A stretch of 64,000 nt of DNA from Pseudoalteromonas sp. SMS1 (GCF_021530565.1 NZ_JAKGBI010000004.1:310001-374000); one strand, 5' to 3'; positions 8,129 to 17,192 are shown, numbered from the stretch's first letter. A program made the numbers and translations. The notes: generated by a model from the letters alone, not told the origin.

Positions 8129-9413
8129 TTTTCAATAAAAGTGACTGTTTGTCTCCTAATACTGAATCGAACATACGCATGGCTTCGGCTTGATGTGAAC
8201 CCCATAATTTAGCATCAAAATGCTTTAGCCAATATACTGCCGTGCTCGCCATTATGTGATTTGCAAAGGCACTGCCAGGGCACTTTGAGTTTCCTACTCC
8301 ATACACAAATAACGACGGGGGCTTGGGACTATTGGTAAAACCGAAGGCCTTGCAAAAACGTGATGGATCAAACTTGTTTGGCTCACTGAAAATCTGCTCA
8401 TCTTGGTGGTGTATTTGCGAAATAAAGCCTAACCAGTGCCCCTTAGGCACGACAAATTTCTTCCCATCAGTTCCTTGAATCATGATATTAGATTCTACCA
8501 ACCTGTAAATGGGCTTATTTCCACGCAATCTAAGCACCTCTTTAATAAGCGGCAACATATCAAAATTGGGGTTCGCTCTAATTTCATTGGCATAAAAGCG
8601 ATGCTGGACAAGCGTTCGATAAAACGATTGCATCGAAGGTAAGATATTCGACAGTGAACCCCATAAAAAATATAGCAATACTTTTGCTTTATCTTCTTGA
8701 CTTATCGTTGAGCTGCTAAATAACCCTACGTTTAACGATTGTATGAGCGGGGTTTGCGCCTCAACGAGCACTTGTTCAAGTCGTAAAAGTAGCTTTTCTT
8801 TGGCGCGGCTTGCGACATTAAAAGCTTCCCTACATTTAGCAACAGTAGGTGACAAGCTTTCACTAAAGTTAAAATATTCAACTATGGCTTGGTCGTTCGC
8901 TAAAGCTTCACCAAAAAGTGAATACAGGCTTGCCTTTACCATGGTATTGAGTTGCAATTCGGCTAACTCAATTTCGCAATATTTATGTGTACTTAAAGAG
9001 CGCTCAGCAAATTTATGACATTCAAAATCGAGTCTTTCATTGTAACATACTTTTGTTTTTTCTAGCTTTTTACCTTTTAGTGCGAGTACAAAGTCTCGAT
9101 TCATTTGGGCAATTTGTGGCTCATCGCAAAATACATTGTCGATCTCAAATTGAGTCCTAATTTCCACAAGTTCAGGATTTATATCCATCTTATTTTTTGT
9201 CACGACATCACTGAATAGGTCTGACTCCTGGACTAATGTGATTTTTGGCCCATTAAAAATAGACAATGTGAATATGTTTCCAAACTGAGCCACACACGAT
9301 TTAATATAATCAACCAAGTTTAGACCATTCATTTGGCTTACGTCGGTCAATGCAACATGCACAGGTTGCTCAAGACTATTTTGATTTTGTTCAAGTCGGT
9401 TCACACCTTCCAT
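8118..9413 (-). CDS. Cytochrome P450 with an atypical I-helix
   Basis: A 431-residue P450. The heme-ligand loop is YGVGNSKCPG with the proximal thiolate at C378; Ser stands where most P450s have His or Arg. The K-helix ExxR motif is E292-R295 (EVLR), and FDPSRF is the meander region. The I-helix segment LWGSLSNILPS (about residues 250-260) lacks the usual acidic residue-Thr pair for oxygen activation and instead resembles the Asn/Pro-containing I-helix of the CYP7/CYP8 group, some members of which rearrange substrates rather than hydroxylate them. No membrane anchor is seen. It is the last gene of a four-gene operon after a methyltransferase (25-base gap) and a small Cys-rich peptide, so I infer it tailors that peptide or a small molecule derived from it. 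No ferredoxin gene is adjacent. Confidence 0.85.
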   Translation of the reverse strand: MEGVNRLEQNQNSLEQPVHVALTDVSQMNGLNLVDYIKSCVAQFGNIFTLSIFNGPKITLVQESDLFSDVVTKNKMDINPELVEIRTQFEIDNVFCDEPQIAQMNRDFVLALKGKKLEKTKVCYNERLDFECHKFAERSLSTHKYCEIELAELQLNTMVKASLYSLFGEALANDQAIVEYFNFSESLSPTVAKCREAFNVASRAKEKLLLRLEQVLVEAQTPLIQSLNVGLFSSSTISQEDKAKVLLYFLWGSLSNILPSMQSFYRTLVQHRFYANEIRANPNFDMLPLIKEVLRLRGNKPIYRLVESNIMIQGTDGKKFVVPKGHWLGFISQIHHQDEQIFSEPNKFDPSRFCKAFGFTNSPKPPSLFVYGVGNSKCPGSAFANHIMASTAVYWLKHFDAKLWGSHQAEAMRMFDSVLGDKQSLLLKKRA

Positions 9414-9438
9414 GACTTATATCCCGTTTGTTGGAGCA

Positions 9439-10188
9439 CTAAGCAACAAAGCTTTTTTGCGCAACAACAAAAATTTGTGTTGAAGTATTGGTGAGGGCTG
9501 AACCTGCCCAATCGCCGTGCCATTCTAAAGGTACTAAGCCACACATTTCTAACATGTGGGTTAGTTCAGCGGCATTATAGAGACGCACCTTAAACTCATA
9601 GCTATATTCTTCGCCTTCTATATTAAGCGCACGATTGGTTGTTAATATTTTACTGTGTGGATCGTATTGCGTATCCAAGCCTTTAAATTGACGTGCAATA
9701 CCATTTTCACTGCCCTTTACTGCCGCAGACTCACCGTTGAGAACATTTAACAACAGACGTCCACCGGGCTTAAGTGCGGATGACATTTCTTGCATCACCT
9801 GCAAGTTAGTTTTATCGTCAAAGTAGCCAAACGAACTAAAAACGTTAAATATTCTGTCGTACTTTTCTTTAAACCTGAGATCACGCATATCTCCTTGCAT
9901 AAAATTGACAGAAAGACCGGCTTCTTTTGCAAACTGTTGGGCTCGTTCAATAAACAAAGCATTGTAGTCTAATGCATCAATTTCAAACCCTTGCTCAGCC
10001 AATAACTTTGCATGACGCCCAGTACCACAAGGAATATCAAGTATCTTCATGCCCTTTTCTAATGCAAGAAAGCTCTGAATTTGCTTCGCTTGTTGCTGGT
10101 TTAGCATTAGGTCAAAAGAGGCACTCTCTAAATGACCTGTAATTAAGGGATTAAAAGCTCGCTCGTAATCAAAGAGAAATTCAGACAA
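9439..10188 (-). CDS. SAM-dependent class I methyltransferase
   Basis: A 249-residue cytosolic Rossmann-fold methyltransferase. Motif I is ILDIPCGTGRHA (about residues 49-60), with the acidic residue after beta-2 in IDALDYN and the post-motif GDMRDLRF, then LKPGGRLLLNV. The C-terminal part (residues 150-245) forms the substrate-binding region and gives no specific substrate. The start is a TTG at 10186-10188 with GAGG 9 bases upstream. It sits between the Cys-rich peptide gene and the P450 gene on the same strand and may methylate the same product. The link to the peptide is inference from gene order. Confidence 0.85.
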   Translation of the reverse strand: MSEFLFDYERAFNPLITGHLESASFDLMLNQQQAKQIQSFLALEKGMKILDIPCGTGRHAKLLAEQGFEIDALDYNALFIERAQQFAKEAGLSVNFMQGDMRDLRFKEKYDRIFNVFSSFGYFDDKTNLQVMQEMSSALKPGGRLLLNVLNGESAAVKGSENGIARQFKGLDTQYDPHSKILTTNRALNIEGEEYSYEFKVRLYNAAELTHMLEMCGLVPLEWHGDWAGSALTNTSTQIFVVAQKSFVA

Positions 10189-10227
10189 GTTCTACTACCT
10201 CTTACATTTGTCATTGCAACCAGTAAT

Positions 10228-10253
10228 AGGCTGTACACGTCGTGGTACAGCCT
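10228..10253 (-). terminator. Hairpin between the small peptide and methyltransferase genes
   Basis: A perfect 9-base-pair stem (AGGCTGTAC/GTACAGCCT) with an 8-base loop lies just after the small-peptide stop in the transcript. There is no T run, so it is more likely a partial terminator or an mRNA-stabilising end that raises peptide mRNA over the downstream enzyme genes, a common arrangement for precursor peptides. Confidence 0.5.
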
Positions 10254-10261
10254 TATTCTGC

Positions 10262-10390
10262 TTATTTGTTTTTTGGACCGACGCCTGGCTTTCTATCCAC
10301 AAGACAAATAACACATCCACAGAATCTTGCGCCCTTGTTACGCTCTAGGTTTTTGTTTACAAGTGAATTGATGATTTTTGATTTATTCAT
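10262..10390 (-). CDS. 42-residue Cys-rich peptide, candidate RiPP precursor
   Basis: A short gene with an ATG at 10388-10390 preceded by GGAGAG at a good distance. The product starts MNKSKIINSLVNKN, is Lys/Asn/Arg-rich through residue 22, then has a Cys cluster CGCVIC (C24, C26, C29) and a tail LVDRKPGVGPKNK. It has no secretion signal or membrane segment. The gene lies 22 bases after the stop of the WHxF/HHxP protein gene and is followed by a hairpin, then methyltransferase and P450 genes. Size, composition and position fit a leader-plus-core precursor of a ribosomally made, modified peptide. A metal-binding small protein is the main alternative. I do not recognise a known family. Confidence 0.6.
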   Translation of the reverse strand: MNKSKIINSLVNKNLERNKGARFCGCVICLVDRKPGVGPKNK

Positions 10391-10412
10391 GATCTCTCCA
10401 AAAAATGGTTGA

Positions 10413-10934
10413 TTAGTATTTTCTAAGGTTTTTAATGTTTTGCTCAGAGTAGATTTCTGGATATTCTTGATACCACTTGAGCAAAGTGTTTTCGCCCAAA
10501 GCATCATAAACGTACGAGTATTGAGCCTCTAACTCAGCCTTACGCTCGCTTATAAATACACTTTGGGCGTTTTCATAGTCGCTTTTCATTTGCTCTTTTT
10601 CGCGCAATGTTGTCGGACTATGATGTAAAAACTCACCAAAAAATTGAAGACAAAAAGCCTCATAATCTCGAGTAAACAGAATAAAGGTGTGCCACATTTC
10701 ATCGATGATTAAAATTTCCTTATGCACATAGATTTCTGGACCTGACTCATTTGAAGCTTGGTGCATTAACCACAGTAACTTTTTCATCTCTTCGAAAATG
10801 GCTGCGGACTCATCTCTGGACACATCGAACGATTCCGTAAATTTGTCAATAACATTGTCATTTTGATATGACATCACGTTTGAATATCGTTGTTGCTTTT
10901 CGATCGATTGAGGGATGGTGTATAGATTATCCAT
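10413..10934 (-). CDS. GRDP-like (WHxF...HHxP) protein, first gene of the peptide cluster
   Basis: A 173-residue cytosolic protein when read from the ATG at 10932-10934; a TTG 17 codons upstream (10985) keeps the frame open but has no ribosome-binding site. The central part reads IIDEMWHTFILFTRDY (residues 76-91) and FCLQFFGEFLHHSP (94-107). This W-H...Y...C...FG...HH.P pattern resembles the N-terminal domain of plant glycine-rich-domain proteins and their bacterial relatives. The conserved His residues (H82, H104, H105) and acids could bind a metal, but no reaction is established. It heads the operon with the Cys-rich peptide, methyltransferase and P450. It could be a modification enzyme or a binding partner of the peptide. 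Confidence 0.65.
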   Translation of the reverse strand: MDNLYTIPQSIEKQQRYSNVMSYQNDNVIDKFTESFDVSRDESAAIFEEMKKLLWLMHQASNESGPEIYVHKEILIIDEMWHTFILFTRDYEAFCLQFFGEFLHHSPTTLREKEQMKSDYENAQSVFISERKAELEAQYSYVYDALGENTLLKWYQEYPEIYSEQNIKNLRKY

Positions 10935-11045
10935 GTTGTTCTGTTGTATATCCTTTTGTCTTGACGGGTTTACTCTATCATTCAAGGGGCGCGGTCACAA
11001 CTGGAAAAAATGACAGTTATGAGAAGTACTTAGGCAAAGGCTGGC

Positions 11046-11074
11046 TTAATAGGTATTTGAGCACTCATGCACAA
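11046..11074 (-). promoter_or_regulatory. Candidate promoter of the P450/peptide operon
   Basis: On the minus strand TTGTGC (-35-like, 11069-11074) and TATTAA (-10-like, 11046-11051) are separated by 17 bases, about 110 bases upstream of the first ATG. Both hexamers are only partial matches to the sigma-70 consensus. Confidence 0.35.
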
Positions 11075-11095
11075 AAACAGCGCTACAAACACAAA

Positions 11096-11121
11096 GGCCC
11101 AATCGCATAGGCAATCGGGCC
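11096..11121. terminator. Terminator after sohB
   Basis: GGCCCGATTGC/GCGATTGGGCC (minus-strand reading) forms an 11-base-pair stem with two G-U pairs, followed by TTTGTGTTTG in the sohB direction. ATTATTTTTT follows on the other strand, so it may act both ways. Confidence 0.7.
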
Positions 11122-11164
11122 AATTATTTTTTAAGCTATCACGTTGAAAAGGTTTAACCTAGTA

Positions 11165-12169
11165 TTAGAATTTATTACTTTGCAAACGAGACAATACTTT
11201 TACACCCAACTTTTCGGCGACCACACTGAGGCCAATACCCAACCGCTCTGCAATGGCTTTTTTCGCTTTGTACGTCACTTTATAAAGCTGATGGGTGGTA
11301 TTTAACTCAAGCAAAATATCATCACTGGTTTTAATTTCGTCAACGAGAGCAAACTCTTTTGCGTGAGTTGCAAACCAGTGTTCACCCGTAGCTACTTTAT
11401 CCATGTCTAAGTTCGGTCTATGCTCTGATACAAATTGTTTAAATAACGTATGAGTATGCTCTATTTCGCTTTTAAACTTCTCACGACCCTGCTCTGTATT
11501 TTCACCAAACATTGTCAAAGTTCGCTTATATTCTCCAGCCGTTATTTGTTCAAATTCAACATCATTTTTCTTCAAAATCTTATTAAAATTAGGAATCTGA
11601 GCAATCACACCAATAGAGCCAACAATGGCGAAAGGCGCCGCAACTATTTTATCCGCGACACATGCCATCATATAGCCACCACTTGCCGCGACTTTATCGA
11701 TACACACAGTGAGTGGTAAACCTGACTGTTTAAGCCTTATCAACTGTGAAGCTGCTAGCCCATAACCATGCACAACCCCACCACCACTTTCTAAATTAAC
11801 CAACACTTGATCTTTTTCTTTATCGGCAACAGTGAGTACTGCGGTGATCTCTTCACGTAAATTGGTCACTTCGTGGGCATCAAGACTCCCCGAAAAATCG
11901 ATCACAAACGCCTGGCCTTGAGGTTTGTCCTTTGCCTCTTTTTTGCTTTCCTTGAGGTAGGCTTTTAATTCCTTTTTATCCAGAGTTTGGTGTAAAAATG
12001 ATTCTTTTGCCTGCGCTAGTTCATCAGAGAGATCCTTAATTTCAATCTCACCCGATTTGGATTTCGGCTTTTGGCTTGCTCCCACAATCAAAATGACGAT
12101 GGCGCCAATCGCAATGACCACTGTCACCGCCTTAGCTAGAAACAAACCATATTCGAACAAAAATGCCAA
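11165..12169 (-). CDS. sohB: SohB inner-membrane serine protease (S49 family)
   Basis: A 334-residue S49 peptidase. An N-terminal membrane segment (about residues 5-30) is followed by a charged linker and the protease domain. SGGYMMACVADKIVAAPFA contains the catalytic Ser region, and Lys in GEYKRTLTMFGENTEQG is the expected general base of the Ser-Lys dyad. The length matches SohB (about 350) and not SppA. It probably faces the periplasm and degrades envelope proteins or peptides. The start is a TTG at 12167-12169 with AGGAG 6 bases upstream. Transcribed alone, with a terminator just downstream. Confidence 0.9.
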   Translation of the reverse strand: MAFLFEYGLFLAKAVTVVIAIGAIVILIVGASQKPKSKSGEIEIKDLSDELAQAKESFLHQTLDKKELKAYLKESKKEAKDKPQGQAFVIDFSGSLDAHEVTNLREEITAVLTVADKEKDQVLVNLESGGGVVHGYGLAASQLIRLKQSGLPLTVCIDKVAASGGYMMACVADKIVAAPFAIVGSIGVIAQIPNFNKILKKNDVEFEQITAGEYKRTLTMFGENTEQGREKFKSEIEHTHTLFKQFVSEHRPNLDMDKVATGEHWFATHAKEFALVDEIKTSDDILLELNTTHQLYKVTYKAKKAIAERLGIGLSVVAEKLGVKVLSRLQSNKF

Positions 12170-12201
12170 AGTTATCTCCTGAATATTTCGTTAACCAAAA
12201 A

Positions 12202-12225
12202 AAAAGCCGCTAACGAGCGGCTTTT
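12202..12225. terminator. Intrinsic terminator after the lipase gene
   Basis: A 9-base-pair stem (AAAAGCCGC/GCGGCTTTT) with a 6-base loop, flanked by A and T runs on both sides. It lies 20 bases after the stop of the minus-strand lipase gene and before sohB. Confidence 0.9.
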
Positions 12226-12245
12226 CAATCTTGTCTTAAATGCGA

Positions 12246-14699
12246 TTACTTTGCAATGACTGTTGTATCAGTAATTGGCAAAGATAGGCCTTTTGACGCT
12301 AAATAAGTCGCTACTTGCTTTTGCATCTCTAGGCTTGCTTGTGCATGACCTTGCGCAGTACCACCAGTCAACTCGTCAAAAGACGTTGTCAGTAGTGAAC
12401 TGTGGTGCCCCTGTGAGAAGTTCACTACATAGCGTCCCGCTGTGCCATCCGTAGACAACTTAGATTCAGTTGCAGTCTCTAAGCCCATAAATGCAGCCAG
12501 CGGTGTGCTGCCACCCAGCGGGTTACGTGCAGCCGTGTTTGGTGGAATAACTTGATCGGCTTTGTTATCACCTTCACCACCCACAACGACGCTCATGTAA
12601 ATTGGTGAATTAACAGCCCTTACTAAAGGTGCGTAGTTAAGCGGATCTGCGCTGTCTAGCACTGTCTGTGATGCATAAGCAAACTGATTAACTGTTGCAT
12701 CGATTGTTGCCAATGCCGCGGTGTCGCCTTCAGCTTCCAGTGTCGCAGTAAATGTACTGTATGCACAGTTTGTAAAGCGACTTGGGTCTTGTGCAAATGC
12801 ACCGCAATCAGTAATCGCACCTTCACCTAAGTATGCGGTAAACTTTTTAGAAATAGCAAGATCAGACGCACCAACTAGGACGGCTGACTTTACAACTGGG
12901 CCAAAAGAAGCTGACTCAACTAGGAAGTTCGCAATCCCCGCGCCACCACTTGATAATGCTGCAGCCCCAACTTTAAACAGCGGCTCAGCAGGCTTTAATA
13001 CTTCTTCTTCAAACGGAAGGTTAGCATGGGCGATAAAGCTTGGTGCAACAACAGATCCAAGCGACTGACCAACAAAGCTTACGTCGTTCGTATTTAACAG
13101 CATTGGGACTTGAGATGCCGCATTGATTGCATGTAAGCCCAAGCGAAGTGCCAATAAATCAGCGGTAGATTGGCGCAAATTATCACGCGCAACCAATAGC
13201 GACTGCAAATTCATGTAGTGTAAAACACTGTTTGTAGATGCGTTGAATTCATCGATTCCATCATCGTTAAGGTCAATGCCACGCTCACCATGTAGTGGGT
13301 GGTCAATTGCAACGGTCGCAAAACCCGCTTGCGTTAACGCCAGCGTTAAACCAAGCATGTCTTCTTTTTTACTGGTAATACCATGCTGCATGATAACAAC
13401 TGGCCATCCTGTTTCAGGGCGATTTGTTTCAACCATTGGCATTGTTATTTGTACCGGCGCATTAGCAACCCATTGCTGCTTAGGGATTGGGTTATATTTA
13501 GTCAAGAACTTTTGCTTGTCTAGCCCAAGATCCCTCAACTGACCGTTGGATAATGCACTACACAACGCATCATTTGATTCAGGATCAGTCACCGGCGGTA
13601 GCTCACCTGCCGCAGCTTTAACCGCCGCAAGTGCAACGCCATTATCACATTGTGCTTCCCAGTAAGTTTCGGCTAGTGCTGTGCTGTCAGTATTTTTAGG
13701 AAGTGGAGAGTACATTGGCAACTGTACATTACCTTTGATGTATCTGACACCCTGAGCTAACGCAAGTACTTCATCCGAAACTGGAATCTGTAACATAGTA
13801 AATACATCAGCAACCGATACAACGCCCTGCGCTGGTACCGTCACCATTGGCTGTCTTTCAGTTCCAATGGTTGAAGCCAACAGTTTCTTGATTGAGCCAA
13901 CCACAGCCCCGGTTGACTGAGTCGTCATAGCCGCCGTGTAGACAATATCGGATGCACTGATTGATTCACTTGAAACAAGTGCCTGTTCATAACTGCGAAT
14001 CACAGCTTGAAGGGATTTTTGAGCGTCTGTGACCAATGGCGCCTCTTGGCGCAATAGGGTATACGTTGACGACGGTGATAAACTGCGCCCCCCCTCTACA
14101 TTATCTTTAATGCCTGTAGTCAAAACAGTGATATACGTCGTGTTTGTTTTAAATGGCTTAACCGGGATCACATTGATGTTTTTGCCATCCTCACTAAGCT
14201 GAGATACGAAGTCGCCTGTAGGGCCAAAAGTAAGCTCGTTAACTACCTTACAAGCCAGTGCCGCAGAGAACCCTGTACAAGCTTCAGTTTCTGGATCAGC
14301 ACCCATTACGACTTCAAAAATTCGCACAGAGCCTGGGGTTGCAACTGAGGTTGCATCTATTTCAACATTCGCCGGTGTGTCTAACGCGATTTGGTATGGC
14401 ATCTGAGTTGACCAACCGTCAAGACCACCAATCGCTAAAGAGGGATCAGCGTAGCCTGCTTTTGAAACCAAAGGCATGGATTCAGAGTCGAGTTCACCTG
14501 GAATGTTAAGTGTGCCATCTTGTGTACCGCTAAATAAGATGTCATTAGGTATGGAAATAACGCCATTGGAAGGATCAAACTTTACCGATGCAACGGGTGT
14601 TACAGGTTTGGTATCTTGTTTTACATCTGCTAGCGTTTCACCGCCACCACAGCCCGCTAAAGCGGCTGAAACAGCAAGTGGTAGTATCAGTTTCTTCAT
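12246..14699 (-). CDS. VolA/Pla-1/cef family surface lipase lipoprotein
   Basis: An 817-residue lipoprotein. The signal peptide ends in a lipobox ALAGC (C17) followed by Gly residues. The N-terminal half (to about residue 300) includes Ig-like beta-rich sequence. The C-terminal half is an alpha/beta hydrolase with the nucleophile elbow GQSLGS (Ser546), the strand VVIMQHG before it and a likely catalytic His in SQGHHSSLL near residue 775. Members of the Pla-1/VolA family are extracellular lipases or lysophospholipases exposed on the outer membrane, which release fatty acids for uptake. GGAG lies before the ATG. Monocistronic by its flanking terminator and divergent neighbour. Confidence 0.88.
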   Translation of the reverse strand: MKKLILPLAVSAALAGCGGGETLADVKQDTKPVTPVASVKFDPSNGVISIPNDILFSGTQDGTLNIPGELDSESMPLVSKAGYADPSLAIGGLDGWSTQMPYQIALDTPANVEIDATSVATPGSVRIFEVVMGADPETEACTGFSAALACKVVNELTFGPTGDFVSQLSEDGKNINVIPVKPFKTNTTYITVLTTGIKDNVEGGRSLSPSSTYTLLRQEAPLVTDAQKSLQAVIRSYEQALVSSESISASDIVYTAAMTTQSTGAVVGSIKKLLASTIGTERQPMVTVPAQGVVSVADVFTMLQIPVSDEVLALAQGVRYIKGNVQLPMYSPLPKNTDSTALAETYWEAQCDNGVALAAVKAAAGELPPVTDPESNDALCSALSNGQLRDLGLDKQKFLTKYNPIPKQQWVANAPVQITMPMVETNRPETGWPVVIMQHGITSKKEDMLGLTLALTQAGFATVAIDHPLHGERGIDLNDDGIDEFNASTNSVLHYMNLQSLLVARDNLRQSTADLLALRLGLHAINAASQVPMLLNTNDVSFVGQSLGSVVAPSFIAHANLPFEEEVLKPAEPLFKVGAAALSSGGAGIANFLVESASFGPVVKSAVLVGASDLAISKKFTAYLGEGAITDCGAFAQDPSRFTNCAYSTFTATLEAEGDTAALATIDATVNQFAYASQTVLDSADPLNYAPLVRAVNSPIYMSVVVGGEGDNKADQVIPPNTAARNPLGGSTPLAAFMGLETATESKLSTDGTAGRYVVNFSQGHHSSLLTTSFDELTGGTAQGHAQASLEMQKQVATYLASKGLSLPITDTTVIAK

Positions 14700-14949
14700 T
14701 ATATTGGCTCCGACATAATTTTATTATTATTGTTTCTCGGTCGAGTCTCACCCCTGCCTTAAGATGTAAGCACCCATAAGCCGCCGAGAATAATTCGTTA
14801 AAACTATGTAATTTTGCTTTTAATAAGACATTAGACCAGTTTAACTTAACGCAAAGTGTAGCCTTTCGCCACTCCTATTTGCAATAAATTCGATAACTTG
14901 CGTCATGACTATGATAAAATATAGCAAATGTATTTGTTAGAGGTCCAAT

Positions 14950-15693
14950 ATGCACACATATGATGCAGCTAGCAACACGCTAGAAAATAAGGTGATTTTA
15001 GTCACTGGAGCAGGAGACGGTATTGGCCGTGTCGCAGCAATAAATTATGCGAAACACGGTGCAACAGTTATTCTTCTTGGGAAAACGACCAGCAAATTAG
15101 AAGCGGTTTACGACGACATCGTGGCAGCTGGTTATCCTCAACCTGCTATCGTCCCATTGGACCTCAAAGGTGCAACAAAACAACATTATCGAGATTTAGC
15201 TGCAACCATCGAACAACAATTTGGAAAATTAGATGGACTACTAAACAATGCCTCTATTTTGGGCACAATGGGACCGCTCGAGCACTTCTGCGTGTCTACA
15301 TTTGAAAATGTAATAAAGGTGAACGTTACTGGCCAAGCAATGATTACACGCTTTTTGTTTCCTGTTTTACGTAAGGCGCCCAAAGCATCTATCGTTTTCA
15401 CTTCTTCTGGCGTTGGCCGACAGGGTCGTGAGTTTTGGGGGGCTTATGCTATCTCAAAGTTTGCTACAGAAGGTATGATGCAAACATGGGCAGCTGAAGT
15501 GGGCAAAACGAATATTCGGGTTAACTGTATTAATCCAGGCGCAACACGAACGAGTATGCGCGCTACCGCATTTCCAGGCGAAGATGCTGATAAGTTAAAG
15601 ACGGCAGAGGATTTGATGCCAACTTATTTATACTTGATGTCTGATGACTCAGCAGATGTGAATGGCCAGTCAATAGACGCACAGCCAAAATAA
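14950..15693 (+). CDS. yciK: YciK-family short-chain dehydrogenase/reductase
   Basis: A 247-residue cytosolic classical SDR. The cofactor loop is TGAGDGIG (residues 20-27), LLNNAS is the NNAG-equivalent, the catalytic Ser is in FTSSGVGRQG, and the catalytic Tyr-Lys pair is YAISK. The sequence and its place next to rluB identify YciK, a conserved oxidoreductase of unknown substrate in E. coli. AGAGGT precedes the ATG. It is convergent with rluB and they share a terminator. Confidence 0.9.
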   Translation: MHTYDAASNTLENKVILVTGAGDGIGRVAAINYAKHGATVILLGKTTSKLEAVYDDIVAAGYPQPAIVPLDLKGATKQHYRDLAATIEQQFGKLDGLLNNASILGTMGPLEHFCVSTFENVIKVNVTGQAMITRFLFPVLRKAPKASIVFTSSGVGRQGREFWGAYAISKFATEGMMQTWAAEVGKTNIRVNCINPGATRTSMRATAFPGEDADKLKTAEDLMPTYLYLMSDDSADVNGQSIDAQPK

Positions 15694-15705
15694 AATACTG
15701 AGATC

Positions 15706-15732
15706 AAAAAGGGCGCCATCGCGCCCTTTTTT
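15706..15732. terminator. Bidirectional terminator between yciK and rluB
   Basis: AAAAAGGGCGC/GCGCCCTTTTT with a CATC loop, an 11-base-pair stem with T runs on both strands, placed between two convergent stops. Confidence 0.93.
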
Positions 15733-15747
15733 AGTGCCTCGCTAATA

Positions 15748-16608
15748 TTAGCGACGCTTATTTTGTTTCAGCCTTTGATTGTGCTTATGAACGGCTTTGC
15801 GAATGCGATTCACTTTAGCACGCTTGTCTTTGCGCTTTTCTGGCATCACAGAGAGCTTTGTTTGAGTCTCTGGGCGCAGACTTACCGACTTGCGAAGATA
15901 ATTCACATCTTCCAATTTCAGCTCTTCCCAACCGCCCTGAGGTAAACGTTTGTTCAATTCAAGTTGGCCATAGCGAACACGGATCAGTCTTGATACGTCA
16001 ACCTCTTGTGATTGCCACAAACGACGTACTTCACGGTTACGACCTTCAGTCAGCGTCACATTAAACCACTTATTGATGCCTTCACCACCACGTGGCTTGA
16101 TAGACAAGAATTTGGCATGACCATCTTCTAACTCTACACCGTCAGTTAACGTTTTAAGCGTTTGGTTCGTTACTTCTCCAAATACTCGAACTGAGTACTC
16201 ACGCTCTACTTCATACTTAGGATGCATTAAACGGTTCGCTAATTCACCATCATTAGTAAACAATAATAGGCCTGAAGTATTAATATCCAAACGACCAATT
16301 GCAATCCAGCGATCACCTTCTAAGCGTGGCAATCTATCAAATACGGTCCGTCTGCCTTCTGGATCTTTGCGCGTGCATAACTCACCTTCCGGTTTATGGT
16401 ACATAAGTACACGACATATACGCTCTTCTTTTTGCTCAATCTTAACCACATGGCCATCAACCCGAATAACCGCATTTTCTTCAACACGGTCGCCTAATTT
16501 TGCCACCTTGCCATTGACACTAACTCGATTAGATTCAATGTACTTTTCCATTTCACGACGCGAACCAACGCCCGCTCGTGCCAATACTTTTTGTAACTTC
16601 TCACTCAT
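15748..16608 (-). CDS. rluB: 23S rRNA pseudouridine 2605 synthase RluB
   Basis: A 286-residue RNA-modifying enzyme of the RsuA family. An S4 RNA-binding domain (about residues 1-60, [18 protein letters not shown]) is followed by the synthase domain with the catalytic-Asp motif [17 protein letters not shown]. The C-terminus is a basic tail rich in Lys/Arg (from residue 250) that probably helps bind rRNA. It isomerises U2605 in 23S rRNA. The start codon overlaps the scpB stop by 4 bases, so it is cotranscribed with scpB. Confidence 0.93.
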   Translation of the reverse strand: MSEKLQKVLARAGVGSRREMEKYIESNRVSVNGKVAKLGDRVEENAVIRVDGHVVKIEQKEERICRVLMYHKPEGELCTRKDPEGRRTVFDRLPRLEGDRWIAIGRLDINTSGLLLFTNDGELANRLMHPKYEVEREYSVRVFGEVTNQTLKTLTDGVELEDGHAKFLSIKPRGGEGINKWFNVTLTEGRNREVRRLWQSQEVDVSRLIRVRYGQLELNKRLPQGGWEELKLEDVNYLRKSVSLRPETQTKLSVMPEKRKDKRAKVNRIRKAVHKHNQRLKQNKRR

Positions 16609-17192
16609 TCTGATTGTTCTCTCACAGAAGGATCATTTAACATCTGATTTAACTTTTCACTCTGCAATTCAGGTAACCTAGGTAGGCCATCCAAACCAGC
16701 CAGCGAAAAGTAGTCTAAAAATAACTTAGTGGTTGCATACAGCGCTGGTTTTCCAGGTACTTCTTTATGTCCCACAACTTTTATCCACTGCCGCTCTAAC
16801 AAACTTTTCATAATGTTCGAACTGACAGTCACGCCCCTAACCTGCTCTATTTCACCACGCGTGATGGGCTGTCGGTACGCAATTAACGCCAATGTTTCTA
16901 GTGTCGCGCGAGAATATTTGGGGGCCTTTTCTTGCCACAACATATTCAGCCAAGGGCTCAAACTTGGACATGCCTGAAAACGATACCCTGTGCCAACTTC
17001 AACCAGTTTCACACCGCGTGTTTCATAATGTTGTGAAATTGTCTCTATGGCCTGTTGTAAACGACGATCCGACACACTGATATCTTGTAACACAGTGTCT
17101 TTCATGTGCTTTTTCGACAAGGGTTTATCCGCCACAAAGATAGCAGCCTCAACCAATTCGACCAATTGTTCGTCACTTACTCGGCGTGTCAT
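16605..17192 (-). CDS. scpB: Chromosome segregation/condensation protein ScpB
   Basis: A 195-residue winged-helix kleisin-interacting subunit of the SMC-ScpAB condensin-like complex. Typical segments are [17 protein letters not shown] at the N-terminus and the second winged helix with [23 protein letters not shown]. It bridges ScpA on the chromosome and supports nucleoid compaction. It lies between scpA and rluB on the same strand, a standard order. Confidence 0.93.
   Translation of the reverse strand: MTRRVSDEQLVELVEAAIFVADKPLSKKHMKDTVLQDISVSDRRLQQAIETISQHYETRGVKLVEVGTGYRFQACPSLSPWLNMLWQEKAPKYSRATLETLALIAYRQPITRGEIEQVRGVTVSSNIMKSLLERQWIKVVGHKEVPGKPALYATTKLFLDYFSLAGLDGLPRLPELQSEKLNQMLNDPSVREQSE

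Noticed and set aside
10935-10985. Extension of the WHxF/HHxP protein to a TTG at 10985
   Set aside because: The extension has no ribosome-binding site and the added residues are low in hydrophobic content; I use the ATG at 10934, though the TTG cannot be excluded.
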